Of a stretch of DNA of 64,000 bases, positions 34,574 to 45,200 are shown piece by piece (the stretch's first letter is position 1; the number at the start of each line of letters is the position of its first letter). The position numbers and the translations under genes are program-made. The notes beneath the pieces were generated by a model. It was not told the DNA's origin and did not search any database. It saw nothing but the letters and a program-made list of their open reading frames with translations. This DNA is from Oligoflexia bacterium (GTDB lineage: Bacteria > Bdellovibrionota > Bacteriovoracia > Bacteriovoracales > Bacteriovoracaceae): contig JADGAN010000007.1 of NCBI GenBank assembly GCA_015231955.1, positions 62,001 to 126,000 on the forward strand, written 5' to 3'.

Positions 34574-35878
34574 ATGAAAATTAAAACTATAACATTTTCC
34601 AGTTTTAAATCGTTAAGGCCGTTAGGGGTGCTTGGATCCATACTCTTAGGAAGTGCACTTTATATCATGCCATTCCAAAAGGTCTTTTCCACAGATCACG
34701 ACGATACGGACAAAGATTTTACAGTTCACGAGTGGGGAACATTTACCTCTCTCCAAGGTGCTGATGGAAAGGTATTAGAAGGGATGCATCATGAGGAAGA
34801 GCATCTGCCACCATTTGTTCATGGAAGATGTAAAATATCATCTTCTACGTCCTCTATCTATAAGGATGATTTCAAATGTATTGAGATGCTTCTTCCGCCA
34901 TTCTCTCTACAGGGAGTGACTCAGAAAATGGAGACACCAGTTCTGTTCTTTTATTCGAAAGTACCAGTAGAGGCCCAAGTTAAAGTAGATTTTCCTAAAG
35001 GGATCATCTCTCAATGGTACCCGACGGCGGCTTCTTTTTTTCCTCCAATCTCAGGGATTAGAGGAGCATTGGCCGGGGGATCGATGGTCTGGAATATTAA
35101 AGTTCAAACAGAAACATTAGCGACTCCTCCTGTGGATAGCAATAGTGTTTGGGCCCCTTCGAGACAGGTGGCCTCTAATTTCCTCCTCGCTCCGCCTTCA
35201 AGAGAGGGTGGCCAAGAAGAAGCTGAAAAATTTATTTTCTATCGAGGCCTTGGATCCTTTGATACTCCTATGAGCGTTAAAACTGACAAACAAGGAGTCT
35301 TTACCATCACCAATGCCTCCAGCGAAAAGATACCAGCGGCATTTCTACTAGACTTTAATGGGGTCAAAGGTTTTATTATCCCTTTAGAAGATCTCAAAAG
35401 TAAAAATGAAGCAATCGTTCACCGCTCTTCACTCGATGATAAATGGCTTCCAAAGGATGAATTTTTAAATTTGGCCCGTGATCTCGTAACTAATGCCCTG
35501 CTAAACTCTGGCCTTTTCCCCGATGAGGCCTTGGCCTTAGTGGATACCTGGTCTAATAGTTATTTTCTCGGCCACGGAACCCGTTTGCTCTATGTTCTGC
35601 CTGATCAATGGACAAATGAACTTCTCCCTCTGGCCATTTTGCCAACACCTTCTCATCTAGTACGAACATTGGTAGGGAGAATAGAAATCTTTTCCGCAGA
35701 TGAAGAGGAAAAATTACTGACAGCAATAAAAGATTCTCCATCTACTGGAAATACTTTAAACGAATTAATCTCAAGTTTAGGTCGATTGGCCGAACCTAAA
35801 TTAAGGAGGCTGCTGATCCTGACTAGCGATGAAGAGGTTAAAAAAAGAATCCAAGATTTTTTTGCACCTCGTCCTTAA
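34574..35878 (+). CDS. exported protein of unknown function with HEWGTFTS motif
   Basis: A 434-residue protein. The N-terminal hydrophobic segment (GVLGSILLGSALYIMPF) is signal-like. The mature part starts FTVHEWGTFTSLQGADG, a motif I associate with an uncharacterised family in planctomycetes, myxobacteria and related groups. EGMHHEEEHLPPFVHGR offers clustered His/Glu that could bind metal. The start at 34574 is set by AAGGAG; the earlier ATG at 34517 has none. It lies about 115 bases after the GH5 gene on the same strand. Confidence 0.7.
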   Translation: MKIKTITFSSFKSLRPLGVLGSILLGSALYIMPFQKVFSTDHDDTDKDFTVHEWGTFTSLQGADGKVLEGMHHEEEHLPPFVHGRCKISSSTSSIYKDDFKCIEMLLPPFSLQGVTQKMETPVLFFYSKVPVEAQVKVDFPKGIISQWYPTAASFFPPISGIRGALAGGSMVWNIKVQTETLATPPVDSNSVWAPSRQVASNFLLAPPSREGGQEEAEKFIFYRGLGSFDTPMSVKTDKQGVFTITNASSEKIPAAFLLDFNGVKGFIIPLEDLKSKNEAIVHRSSLDDKWLPKDEFLNLARDLVTNALLNSGLFPDEALALVDTWSNSYFLGHGTRLLYVLPDQWTNELLPLAILPTPSHLVRTLVGRIEIFSADEEEKLLTAIKDSPSTGNTLNELISSLGRLAEPKLRRLLILTSDEEVKKRIQDFFAPRP

Positions 35879-35934
35879 CCTTTCGAAATTCGCGTTGTGC
35901 ACCAATGTTCCTTCTAAAAACTGTCCATAACAAG

Positions 35935-36609
35935 TTATCTTAAAGAGAACTCAACTAGTTCACGAACCAAAGTTTGCACATTGCCTGGGCCCATCGGAGT
36001 AAGCATAATACTCTTGATCACCACTTTTGATGGGGTGTTTTTACTCACCCACTGTTCACTCAAAACCTCGATGCTCTCCATGGAGTTGCCCGAAGAGATC
36101 ACATTCACTTTACTTTTGATGTATTCACAATCGTAACTACCGGCCTTAACGCTAATCCTCTCATCTCGTCGCTCTAAGATCGTAGCTCCACTTCCCTGGC
36201 CAACATTAATAATGGGAACAATAGTACCTCCACGACTTAAAATACTTTTGCAACTCTCGATATAATCGTTGTAAAAAACGCGAATGGTTCTATTGGTCTT
36301 ATAGATTAAAATAAGATCGTCGTTTGATTCGATCACTTGCTCCATCTCCTCAAAACGCCTTGCCGCCGATGGGTTAGCAGTTTGAGTAATACTGTTTTCA
36401 TAGCGCTTAACCATCCCTTTAGGATTGCTTCCCACTTCACTTTTCCAAAAATTCTCACAATCCACAGAAGGATTTCCTGACGGTTTGGTAGCAGAGATGC
36501 CGCTCTCTTGTGTCTTCACACCGCCTGTGCTTGAAAAGGAACCATCTCCCCCACAGCCACTTACCGCCACAAGGAGAAAAGAAAAAAATATCCATTGGTT
36601 GTTTCTCAT
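35935..36609 (-). CDS. hypothetical lipoprotein
   Basis: A 224-residue protein with a lipobox (LLVAVSGC, Cys19) and a Gly/Ser-rich linker. The mature domain contains cysteine pairs (DCENFW, ESCKS, YDCEY) and ends in a beta-rich segment. No family recognised. It is anchored in the inner or outer membrane. It converges on the HEWGTFTS gene. Confidence 0.7.
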   Translation of the reverse strand: MRNNQWIFFSFLLVAVSGCGGDGSFSSTGGVKTQESGISATKPSGNPSVDCENFWKSEVGSNPKGMVKRYENSITQTANPSAARRFEEMEQVIESNDDLILIYKTNRTIRVFYNDYIESCKSILSRGGTIVPIINVGQGSGATILERRDERISVKAGSYDCEYIKSKVNVISSGNSMESIEVLSEQWVSKNTPSKVVIKSIMLTPMGPGNVQTLVRELVEFSLR

Positions 36610-36998
36610 AACAAATCACCCCTCTATCGTAAAAGCATACTCCCTTTCATGCCAAAATCCAATCACGAGAAGTCGATTTAAGACATTGCAAAATCCTCGG
36701 GTGTCGGTGTCGGTGCCCGGGCCACGGTGCCAGAGACCATGGGTAAAAAAAGGCAATCGAAGATGCACTTCAGGAGGAGGTTTCCAGTGGAGTTACAACG
36801 CCCTTCTTCCAGTGAAAAGTTTGCGGAAGGCGGTTATACTAAACAAAGAACTGCTCTTTATTAATAACATGCAAAGCATGGTTGGCAGCAAATAACCACT
36901 TCTCATCGCATATGATCGCACATGGCCCTAATAAAAGAATATCATGAGCGAAAAAAGAATTGTGATACAATCGAGGGCACATAACAATGGAGGATTTC
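36610..36998. other. intergenic region with GC-rich short repeats
   Basis: About 390 bases between divergent genes. At 36698-36735 a GC-rich island with GGTGTC repeats and a near-palindromic GTGCCCGGGCCAC interrupts AT-rich sequence. Short open frames here lack ribosome sites. The last 60 bases are the leader of the histidine phosphatase gene. Confidence 0.4.
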
Positions 36999-37847
36999 AT
37001 GAAGATGAACTGTTTTGCTTTCTATTCTTGCTTAGTATTCGGAATGGCCACGGGAATTTTATGCACTCCTGGCGAATCTTGGGCCGGAAACATTTATGTG
37101 TTTCGCCACGGAGAAGGATTTCATAATATTCATAAAATTTGGAGTACCAACCCTTTAAATAAAGAACACTACATTATTGCTAACTTAACTCCATTGGGGG
37201 AACAACAAGTCATTGCCAATGCAGAAAAACTATTAAAAGATCCTGACTTTGATAAAAACAAAATAGATACCGTTTTCTTTTCTCCTCTTCCAAGGACGAT
37301 CCAAACATCTAAATCGATTATCAAGACACTAGGGATTCCTGATAACAAACGAGTTGTCGCTCCAGAAATTATAGAGATCAATCTTGGCGATCATGAGGGT
37401 TTGTCACAAGCAGAGTTTGAAAAACTCGGATGGATGAAGGAACTCGCTAATGGCAAGAAAACACACGACTATCAATTTGGACATTTGATAGGTGGAGAGA
37501 ATGAAGAAGATCTTGATCAACGAGTAGAGAGCTTCTTAATTAATAAAATATTGCTTCAAGATGACCTTGATAACAAAGATTATATCTTGGTTAGTCACTG
37601 GCATACTTCCCAAAGAATTATTCAATTTTTTGATCCTACAAATATCGCCGATTTATCAACAGGAAACTATGCCATTATTCCTAAAGAGATGATCAACGCG
37701 AAAGCGTTAGAAATCAAGCAGGCCCTCCAAGAAGGGAAAATATGCCTTGAAAAAAAATCCTCTTCCTTTGTCACGAAACTCTATGAGAATATCAAAGAGA
37801 TTTTGGCCCAAGGAGATCAAGAGAAAGTAGGTGTCGATCATTTTTGA
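36999..37847 (+). CDS. secreted histidine-phosphatase (phosphoglycerate-mutase-like) protein
   Basis: A 282-residue protein with a signal peptide ending near ESWAG and the RHGEG motif (IYVFRHGEGFHN) carrying the phospho-accepting His. FFSPLPRTIQTSKSI holds the second Arg, EINLGDHEGL the Glu region and LVSHWHTSQR the late His, all four pocket elements of the superfamily. It probably acts as a periplasmic phosphatase; the substrate is unknown. The ATG at 36999 is preceded by TGGAGG; an ATG 12 bases upstream overlaps that site. Confidence 0.83.
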   Translation: MKMNCFAFYSCLVFGMATGILCTPGESWAGNIYVFRHGEGFHNIHKIWSTNPLNKEHYIIANLTPLGEQQVIANAEKLLKDPDFDKNKIDTVFFSPLPRTIQTSKSIIKTLGIPDNKRVVAPEIIEINLGDHEGLSQAEFEKLGWMKELANGKKTHDYQFGHLIGGENEEDLDQRVESFLINKILLQDDLDNKDYILVSHWHTSQRIIQFFDPTNIADLSTGNYAIIPKEMINAKALEIKQALQEGKICLEKKSSSFVTKLYENIKEILAQGDQEKVGVDHF

Positions 37848-37972
37848 AGTTATTCTCAAAAAGGGCATCTACTCATTATGCTTTTTTACTTTCGCTGTGA
37901 AAGTAGAGTTAGTGATTTCATAAAGTTGTAGGGGGCCACTCTATCATCAAAAGAAGCAAGAGAGGAAGGAGC

Positions 37973-38227
37973 ATGCCACAGCTGTTTTATATCGACATTG
38001 ACCTTAGATCATCTAGAATTTGTTTAGCACCTTATCAACAATTAAAAGGCAAAGCTTATGTCATTGAGTGTGACTCTCGCTGGGCCGCAGAGCAATTGCT
38101 AAAAAAGATCAATGCTCGAAGTGTAAAAGGGCCGATGGAAGATCCTCAAAACTACTCCCATGTAGAGACCATTAAAGATCCTTTGGGAGAGTTACGCATT
38201 TTTCGCTACCTTGGGTGCCTAACTTAA
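37973..38227 (+). CDS. small hypothetical protein
   Basis: An 84-residue soluble protein opening MPQLFYIDIDLRSSRICLAPYQQLKGKAY. A strong AGGAAGGAG site precedes the ATG, which supports a real gene. Its alternating beta/helix pattern is compact, but no family was recognised. It is flanked by the histidine phosphatase and a secreted protein gene, possibly independent of both. Confidence 0.6.
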   Translation: MPQLFYIDIDLRSSRICLAPYQQLKGKAYVIECDSRWAAEQLLKKINARSVKGPMEDPQNYSHVETIKDPLGELRIFRYLGCLT

Positions 38228-38319
38228 TTTTATTTTTCTTGCAGAAGTGTCTCTATTTGTGCGAAATTCCCCTCGCAATACCCGAAAAGTAACCCCCATT
38301 CCTTTAAGAGGAGACACCC

Positions 38320-39621
38320 ATGCTTCGTAATCTTTTTTTGACTTTGCTCTGCTGTTTATGCTTTTTATTCTTATCCAAGGCCCCCCCTACTCTGCTTGCT
38401 GCCGACATCGCTGAACCTCCCCTTTATAAGTGTTATCCCCAAGTTCACTTTGAGTTATGTATCCCAAGTATCTCCAAAGGCCATAAAATTGTTGCCATCC
38501 TAGAAAGTGCATCCCTTCTGCAAAATATGGAGGAGGAGTTACTAGCTTTGCTACCAAGCTTTACCCAAGACCCGGCCCCGGTCATCATCCCTGTCCCTCT
38601 CGATAGCTATGCAGAAGCGGCACTAAAGGAGGGCGAAAAAGCACTCTTAAAAACGCATGCCGCTCAAAAAATTTACGACGTAAGCGCTTACTTCCCAGCT
38701 TTTATCGCTAATAATTTAAACAAGAGTGCTGGGTACGCTGGTCCTAATTGTTACAATACCGCTCTCATCACCAGCGGCATACTGAGCAACCTGGAAGTCC
38801 TATACTCCAGTATCGAAGAGCTAGAATTCTACCTCAAATATTTTTTTGAAGAAATCAAAGGTAACGAGCTACAATTTGGCGACCTAATCCTCTATGATGC
38901 TTATGGGAGCAAACTCCACGCCAGCGTCTACCTCTTTAATGGACTAGTTTTCCATAAAAAAGGTTTTCATCGCTACTATTACTACAGAATCATCCCGGCA
39001 ACCGATGTCTTTAAGAAGGACGCCTTTGAGTGGATACCCAACCCAGGACGTGGCGAGTATCTCCAGGCCATCGACCCCACGGCCATCGATCGCCAAAAAC
39101 GTTATTTCCGCTTAAGAAAAAATTTCGAAGCAAGCTCTCTTCACTTCGACAGTAGCAGTGATAGCACACTTTCCAAGCGCGAAGTTGATGCCCTAAAGAT
39201 CATCGACTTTCTCAAGCAAAATACTCTTTTAAACCTCAAACAATCTCAGGTCGGAACCACCATGGGATTCATTACCGAAACTTTAAGCAATTACCTACAA
39301 AGTGAATTCTCTTTTTTAAATAACAGTAACAACCTGAAACTAAAACTTTACTCGCTACGATTAAAATCTCTAGCAGATCAAATTTTTCAATCGATCGAAG
39401 CCGTTCATTTTACTTCTCCCTACGTCAATTATCCTAGAGTGTTGGAACAAATTTGCTGGCACAACAACCAATACACCCGAGAACTTGTAAAACTACTCTT
39501 CAACTATCTTGATAAAAGTTACGATGAAGAGTCCTTGCAAAGTTTCATTCTAGGCCTAAACAAAGTCAAACGCTCTGAATGTAACTTAAACCTACTGCAG
39601 GCCGTACGAGAATTCCATTAA
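38320..39621 (+). CDS. secreted protein with NlpC/P60-like Cys-His core, unknown function
   Basis: A 433-residue exported protein with a signal peptide (LLCCLCFLFLS, cleavage near LLAAD). The middle region has AGPNCYNTALITSG, then GDLILYDAYGSKLHASVYLFNGLVFHK. The Cys after Pro-Asn and the His after GDL-x-Asp mimic the Cys and His of NlpC/P60-CHAP-type peptidases. The third residue was not identified, and the C-terminal 180 residues are helical and unrecognised. TTTAAGAGG precedes the ATG. A cell-wall or peptide hydrolase role is inferred only. Confidence 0.55.
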   Translation: MLRNLFLTLLCCLCFLFLSKAPPTLLAADIAEPPLYKCYPQVHFELCIPSISKGHKIVAILESASLLQNMEEELLALLPSFTQDPAPVIIPVPLDSYAEAALKEGEKALLKTHAAQKIYDVSAYFPAFIANNLNKSAGYAGPNCYNTALITSGILSNLEVLYSSIEELEFYLKYFFEEIKGNELQFGDLILYDAYGSKLHASVYLFNGLVFHKKGFHRYYYYRIIPATDVFKKDAFEWIPNPGRGEYLQAIDPTAIDRQKRYFRLRKNFEASSLHFDSSSDSTLSKREVDALKIIDFLKQNTLLNLKQSQVGTTMGFITETLSNYLQSEFSFLNNSNNLKLKLYSLRLKSLADQIFQSIEAVHFTSPYVNYPRVLEQICWHNNQYTRELVKLLFNYLDKSYDEESLQSFILGLNKVKRSECNLNLLQAVREFH

Positions 39622-39765
39622 ACTGACTTTCTGCAGGCCAAAGCTTAGTGTTATTTAGTTCCTATTTTTCTTCCGAATATCCAAATAGTGGATGTTTTTC
39701 TACTGAATTCAGTATAGTCTTTAAATGTATCTTTCTTCTAATTCACCTACAAACTAGTGGGAAGC

Positions 39766-41022
39766 ATGAAAAATAGAATACAATTTTTTTCCATCACCGC
39801 CTTTTTCTCTTTGTTTATTTGTTATGCTTCTTGGGCAAAACATTTGGATTTATCATCATCTATAAAGCAAGTTTTAGATACTCATCCTGCAATTGCTGCC
39901 GCACATGCATCCTATTATGCTGAAAAAGTAAGAATTACTCCCTTGTATTTTCCTGAAAATCCCAAGATTGGTCTTATGTCAGAGAATAATATGCAGTCAT
40001 GGTCGGTTTCCCAAGAGCTTTCTATTCCCATGAAATACTATTATCGTGGGTTGGCACAAGAGCAGCTAGCGTTGTCAATGCAAGAGGAGTTGACCATCAA
40101 GAAGCTGCAACTGAGAAAAGAAGTAATCATGGCCTACTATGAACTTTTTCAAAGAGAAAAATCGTTAGAGCTGCTCCAAGGCCAACGTGATCTCTTAAAA
40201 CAAATTGCACGAATCGCTGAATCACGTAGGACAGTGGGGCAAGTTTCTATCCAAGATGAGATGCGAGCACACCTTGAGCAAGCAAAATTGGAAAATGACA
40301 TCTTAATGGCTGAACAAGATAAGATTGCTGCTTTAGCAAAATTAGAAGAAATTCTAGGAACAGAAAATAAAGCTACTACAAATGAACAGGAGCTTGCTGC
40401 TTTGAAACTAGAAACACCAAAAATAACCATACAAGCAGATCAGTTAAAATCAATAGCACATTCGCTCTCTAGTGTAGACATCCCCTCTCTTAAAGCGGAG
40501 TCTTTTAAAATTACTGAAGCTTTAGCGCAAAAGACAATAGCAAAAACCAATTATTGGCCAGATTTCGAACTCTCTTATCAAAAATCACTAGAAAAAGATA
40601 ATGATAATAAAAAAGTAGCGATTGAATTCAAAATTCCTCTTTGGTTTTTTGCTAAAGAGAGCAATGAGGTTAGTGCTGCTTCAGAAAAAATAATCGGGGC
40701 ACAGAAGAAATCAGAATTAGTAAAAAGGGAGTTGCAATCCCGCTTAAGTTCCCTTGCTGCCAAAATTCTGGCAAAAGAGAACATTTTAAAGTTGTATGAA
40801 ACAACGTTAATTCCTCAAGGAATTTCTACCACGAACTCAGCACAATCTGCCTATAAGGCCGGCAGGGTAGGATTTTTTGAGCTTTTAGATAGTGAACGTA
40901 CTGTTTATAATCTAAGAATAAGCTTCTACCAAGAGTTAAAGGAATATACTGAGGCCATTTCTGAATTTGAAAGCAATCTTGGTCGATCGATTAGTTCATT
41001 ACCATTCGAGGGTGTTTTATGA
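39766..41022 (+). CDS. TolC-family outer membrane efflux protein (CusC/CzcC-like)
   Basis: A 418-residue protein with a signal peptide (FFSITAFFSLFICYASWA). Long amphipathic coiled-coil helices in two repeats (about 60-200 and 240-390) with the terminal motif GRVGFFELLDSERTVYNLR are typical of TolC-type outer membrane channels of metal RND pumps. It is the first gene of a three-gene operon, and its TGA overlaps the ATG of the adaptor gene. A GTG at 39757 is an alternative start. Confidence 0.88.
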   Translation: MKNRIQFFSITAFFSLFICYASWAKHLDLSSSIKQVLDTHPAIAAAHASYYAEKVRITPLYFPENPKIGLMSENNMQSWSVSQELSIPMKYYYRGLAQEQLALSMQEELTIKKLQLRKEVIMAYYELFQREKSLELLQGQRDLLKQIARIAESRRTVGQVSIQDEMRAHLEQAKLENDILMAEQDKIAALAKLEEILGTENKATTNEQELAALKLETPKITIQADQLKSIAHSLSSVDIPSLKAESFKITEALAQKTIAKTNYWPDFELSYQKSLEKDNDNKKVAIEFKIPLWFFAKESNEVSAASEKIIGAQKKSELVKRELQSRLSSLAAKILAKENILKLYETTLIPQGISTTNSAQSAYKAGRVGFFELLDSERTVYNLRISFYQELKEYTEAISEFESNLGRSISSLPFEGVL

Positions 41023-42191
41023 AAGCAATGACTACCGTTGGTTGTTTTTTGATCCTTCTCATCACCATAACTTTTGGATTAATCTCTTCCTGTAGTAAGC
41101 AAAACTCTTCTTCGCCCTCTACCCCAGAGGAAAAAGAGTACTGGACATGCTCCATGCATCCGCAAATTCACCAGGAGCAACCAGGGAAATGCCCCATCTG
41201 TGGCATGGATCTGACAAAAGTTATACCTGACAAGAACGATAACAATGACAATAAAGCAACTGATTCTCAAAACTCTAAAGCAGAGCAATCTTATCCTAGT
41301 GGGCATGGCATGATCACGCTCTCTTCCTCGCAGCAACAGATGATTGGTGTAAAGTTTGGAAAAGTGATCAAGAAAAACTCCTTTAAGATTATTAATACAG
41401 CAGGCAGGGTGGCCTTTGATCCAGAACTATTTACTGCTCAAAATGAATACCTCGAGGCCTTACGGCAAAGTGAACTTATTCATAATTCTCCCATTGGTGA
41501 GATTAAACGTTCGGCCCATAAAATGGTAGAATCCGCAAAAATGAGATTAAAAATTCTAGGGCTCTCCAATCAACAGATTGAGGCACTTAAAAATAACTCT
41601 TCCGTTGGAACCGGTCTATTAATACCGAAAAAAGGAGAACCTCTTTGGGTTTATGCTGAGGTTTACGAGGTTGATCTCTCCTATGTCAGGCCGCAGATGA
41701 AGGCCAACATCAAAGGACATTTTTTGGGTGGAGACAGCTTGGTCGGTGAAGTTATCTCCGTTGATCGCTTGATCAATCCAACAACCAGAACCGCTAAAGT
41801 AAGAATCGCTTTAGCTGCTTCCAACTTAGAAATAAGACCCGAATCGTATGTGGAAGTTAATATCCTTTCTCCATTGGGAGAACAATTGCTTGTGCCTTTC
41901 AATGCCATTTTAGACTCTGGAAAAGAGTCCTGGGTATTTGTTGTCAAAGATAAAGAAAAGATAGAACCTCGAAAAATCACCATCACCAATTATTTAGGTG
42001 ATGAAGTTACAGTTGGCAGTGGACTTACTGAAGGAGAAAGCATTGTCACAAGTGCTAACTTTTTAGTGGATTCTGAATCGCGACTAGTTGGCGTAAGAGA
42101 AGAAGTAAGTGCCGAAAGCGAAGAGAACAAGAACAAAATAATTTGTCCAGAAGGGAAAACGTGGCATGAGCAAATGAATCATTGTATGTGA
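41019..42191 (+). CDS. RND efflux periplasmic adaptor (CusB-like) with heavy-metal-binding domain
   Basis: A 390-residue lipoprotein (LISSC lipobox near residue 25). The first domain YWTCSMHPQIHQEQPGKCPICGMDLTK is the heavy-metal-binding domain with a Cys/Met/His ligand set. The membrane-fusion core follows (FDPELFTAQNEYLEAL, a helical hairpin, a barrel with LLIPKKGEPLWVYAEVYE, and VPFNAILDSGKESWVFV). A C-terminal tail, ICPEGKTWHEQMNHCM, could hold another metal. It links the RND pump to the outer membrane channel. Confidence 0.92.
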   Translation: MKAMTTVGCFLILLITITFGLISSCSKQNSSSPSTPEEKEYWTCSMHPQIHQEQPGKCPICGMDLTKVIPDKNDNNDNKATDSQNSKAEQSYPSGHGMITLSSSQQQMIGVKFGKVIKKNSFKIINTAGRVAFDPELFTAQNEYLEALRQSELIHNSPIGEIKRSAHKMVESAKMRLKILGLSNQQIEALKNNSSVGTGLLIPKKGEPLWVYAEVYEVDLSYVRPQMKANIKGHFLGGDSLVGEVISVDRLINPTTRTAKVRIALAASNLEIRPESYVEVNILSPLGEQLLVPFNAILDSGKESWVFVVKDKEKIEPRKITITNYLGDEVTVGSGLTEGESIVTSANFLVDSESRLVGVREEVSAESEENKNKIICPEGKTWHEQMNHCM

Positions 42192-42239
42192 GAATAGGTT
42201 TTTTTAAAGATAATATCTTCAACTTTATCAGGCATCATT

Positions 42240-45200
42240 ATGATTGATAAAATAATCGATTTTTCTGTTCATAACCGCTTTATCATATTTACCTTAACTC
42301 TTCTCTTGGCCATCGCAGGTTGGATGGCGCTAAAAAAAATACCGATTGATGCCATCCCTGACCTTTCGGATACACAGGTAATTATTTACACCAAATGGGA
42401 TCGTTCACCTGATATTGTCGAGGATCAGGTGACCTTTCCAATTATTAGTTCCCTTTTGGGAGCACCAAAAATAAAAGATATTCGTGGTTTTTCTGATTTT
42501 GGTTATTCTTATGTTTATGTCATTTTTGAGGATGGCACCGATCCCTACTGGGCCCGCTCACGAGTTATTGAATACCTCTCTAAAATCAATTCGCAACTTC
42601 CGCAAGGAGCACAAACCCAGCTTGGGCCTGATGCCACCGGAGTAGGATGGGTTTTTCAGTATGCACTTGTAGATCAAAGTGGAAATCACTCTTTAAGCGA
42701 ACTTCGGAGTATGCAAGATTGGTTTTTAAAATATCTCTTATCGGCCACCCCTGGAGTTGCCGAAGTGGCGGCAATCGGAGGGATGCAAAAACAGTATCAA
42801 GTGAAGATTAACCCCAATGCCCTATTAGCATACAAGATACCCATCCAAAAGATTGCCGCTGCCATTAAATCCAGTAATAATGAAATAGGTGCACGGGTAG
42901 TTGAAATATCTGGTGCGGAGTACATGATTAGAGGAAAGGGGTATATAAAAAATGTTACAGATATTGAAAATATTGTGCTTGATTATGAAAATGGTACTCC
43001 AATCTATGTAAAAAATATTGCAAGAGTTAGCATCGGGCCTGAGATGCGTCGAGGAGTCAGCGATCTCGATGGAAAAGGAAATACCGTTGGCGGAGTGGTG
43101 ATTATCCGCTACGGGGAAAACGCTAGTAAAGTCATCGATGCCGTAAAAGAGAAGCTAAAGCAAGTGAAGCTATCACTTCCTCCTGAAATCGAGATTGTTA
43201 CTACCTATGATCGCTCTGATCTCATAAAAAAAGCTGTCAGCACACTAACTCACGAACTCGTTCTGGAGATGATCATTGTTTCCATCATCATCTTAATTTT
43301 TCTTCTGCATATACCAAGCGCTATGATTCCCATTGTAACCTTACCTTTGGCAGTACTGATTAGCTTTATCCCTATGTATTTTTTAGGCATCAGCTCCAAC
43401 ATTATGAGCTTGGGAGGAATCGCGATCGCTATTGGAGCGATGGTCGATGCGGCGATTGTTGTAGTGGAAAATACCCACAAGCATGTGGAGGATTGGGAAC
43501 GCCATGGTAAAGTAGGTGAGCTAAGAGATGTCATCATCACCGCCATTAAAGAAGTTGCCCCTGCTAGTTTTTACTCCTTACTTGTCATAGCAGTCTCTTT
43601 TATTCCAATCTTTGTACTAGAAGCACAAGAGGGAAAACTTTTTAAGCCACTTGCTTATACAAAAAATCTCTCCATGATTGTAGCGGCCTTTTTAAGTATT
43701 ACACTAGATCCAGCACTACGAATTGCCATCACCTCTTTTCAGTATAAAGAATTAAAACCAGCATGGTGGTCTAAAATTAGAAATGGTATTTTAGTGGGTA
43801 AAATGTATCCAGAAGAAGAGCACCCTTTAAGCAAGCTCTGCTTTAAAATTTATGGCCCTATTGTTGATTGGGTAGTGGAAAAAAGATATTTGGTAGTTAT
43901 AGCTGCATTTGTTGCTCTTATTTTAACCCTTCCCCTTTATTTTCGTTTAGGCCAAGAGTTCATGCCTCCTCTCAATGAAGGTAGTATTCTCTATATGCCT
44001 ACGACGATGCCAGGGATCTCTGTCCAAGCAGCTCAAGATCTCCTCATTCGCCAAGACCAAGTCTTGAAATCGTTTCCAGAGGTCGAAAGAGTCTTTGGCA
44101 AGGCCGGACGTGCAGAGAGCGCAACCGACCCAGCTCCCTTTTCCATGATGGAAACTACCATCATTTTAAAAGACCAACGCGACTGGAGACATAAAGAACG
44201 TTGGTACTCATTCCTACCCTCCTTTATGCAATGGCCTTTTAAAAAAATTTGGCCACCTTTCTTAAGTTATGAAGAGTTAATTGCTGAAATGGATGCAAAA
44301 ACAAAATTTCCAGGGACCACCAACGCTTGGACTATGCCTATTCGCAATCGTATTGATATGCTCACCACGGGAATTCGTACTCCCGTGGGAATAAAAATTA
44401 TGGGTAACGATCTCGCCCAAATTGAAAAGATTGGAATTCAACTAGAAAAAATCTTAACCAACGTCAGCGGCACTCGTAGCGTCTTTGCCGAAAGAGTAAC
44501 TGGCGGATACTTTTTAGATTTTATTTTTAATCGCGAAAAATTGGCCCGCTATGGGATCACCATTGGTGAGGCCCAAGATGTTTTAATGACAGCAGTAGGA
44601 GGTGAACCCGTAACCACCACCATTGAAGGAAGAGAACGTTATACTGTCAATATCCGCTACTCCTACGATTATCGCAGTAATATTGATTCATTAAAGCGAG
44701 TTCTACTTTCTACACCTAAAGGGGCGCTAATCCCACTGGGTGAAGTGGCGCAGATTGAAATGATCCAAGGGCCAGCAATGATTCGTAATGAAAACGGTCT
44801 TCTCACAAGCTATGTTTACATCGACATTGCCAATATTGATGTAGGCACATTCGTTAACAATGCCAAGAAGCTGGTTCAAGAAAAATTAAAACTCCCGACA
44901 GGAGTTGCCCTAGTTTGGAGCGGGCAATATGAGAACATGCAAAGAGTAGCAGAAAAACTAAAAGTGATTATTCCCATCACTTTGCTTATTATTATTTTTC
45001 TTCTCTATGCTAACACCAGAAATTGGACAAAAACCATGATCATTTTGCTAGCGGTTCCTTTTTCTGCCATCGGGGCCATCGTTTTCCTCTACCTCCTTGG
45101 TTACAATATGAGCATTGCCGTTTGGGTAGGGTTGATCGCTTTACTGGGCGTTGACGCCGAAACTGGAATCTTCATGCTCCTCTACCTTGATCTGGCCTAC

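Noticed and set aside
36425-36895. 156-codon plus-strand frame over the lipoprotein start
   Set aside because: The first half is antisense to a lipoprotein gene with a clear signal peptide and lipobox, and no ribosome site is present.
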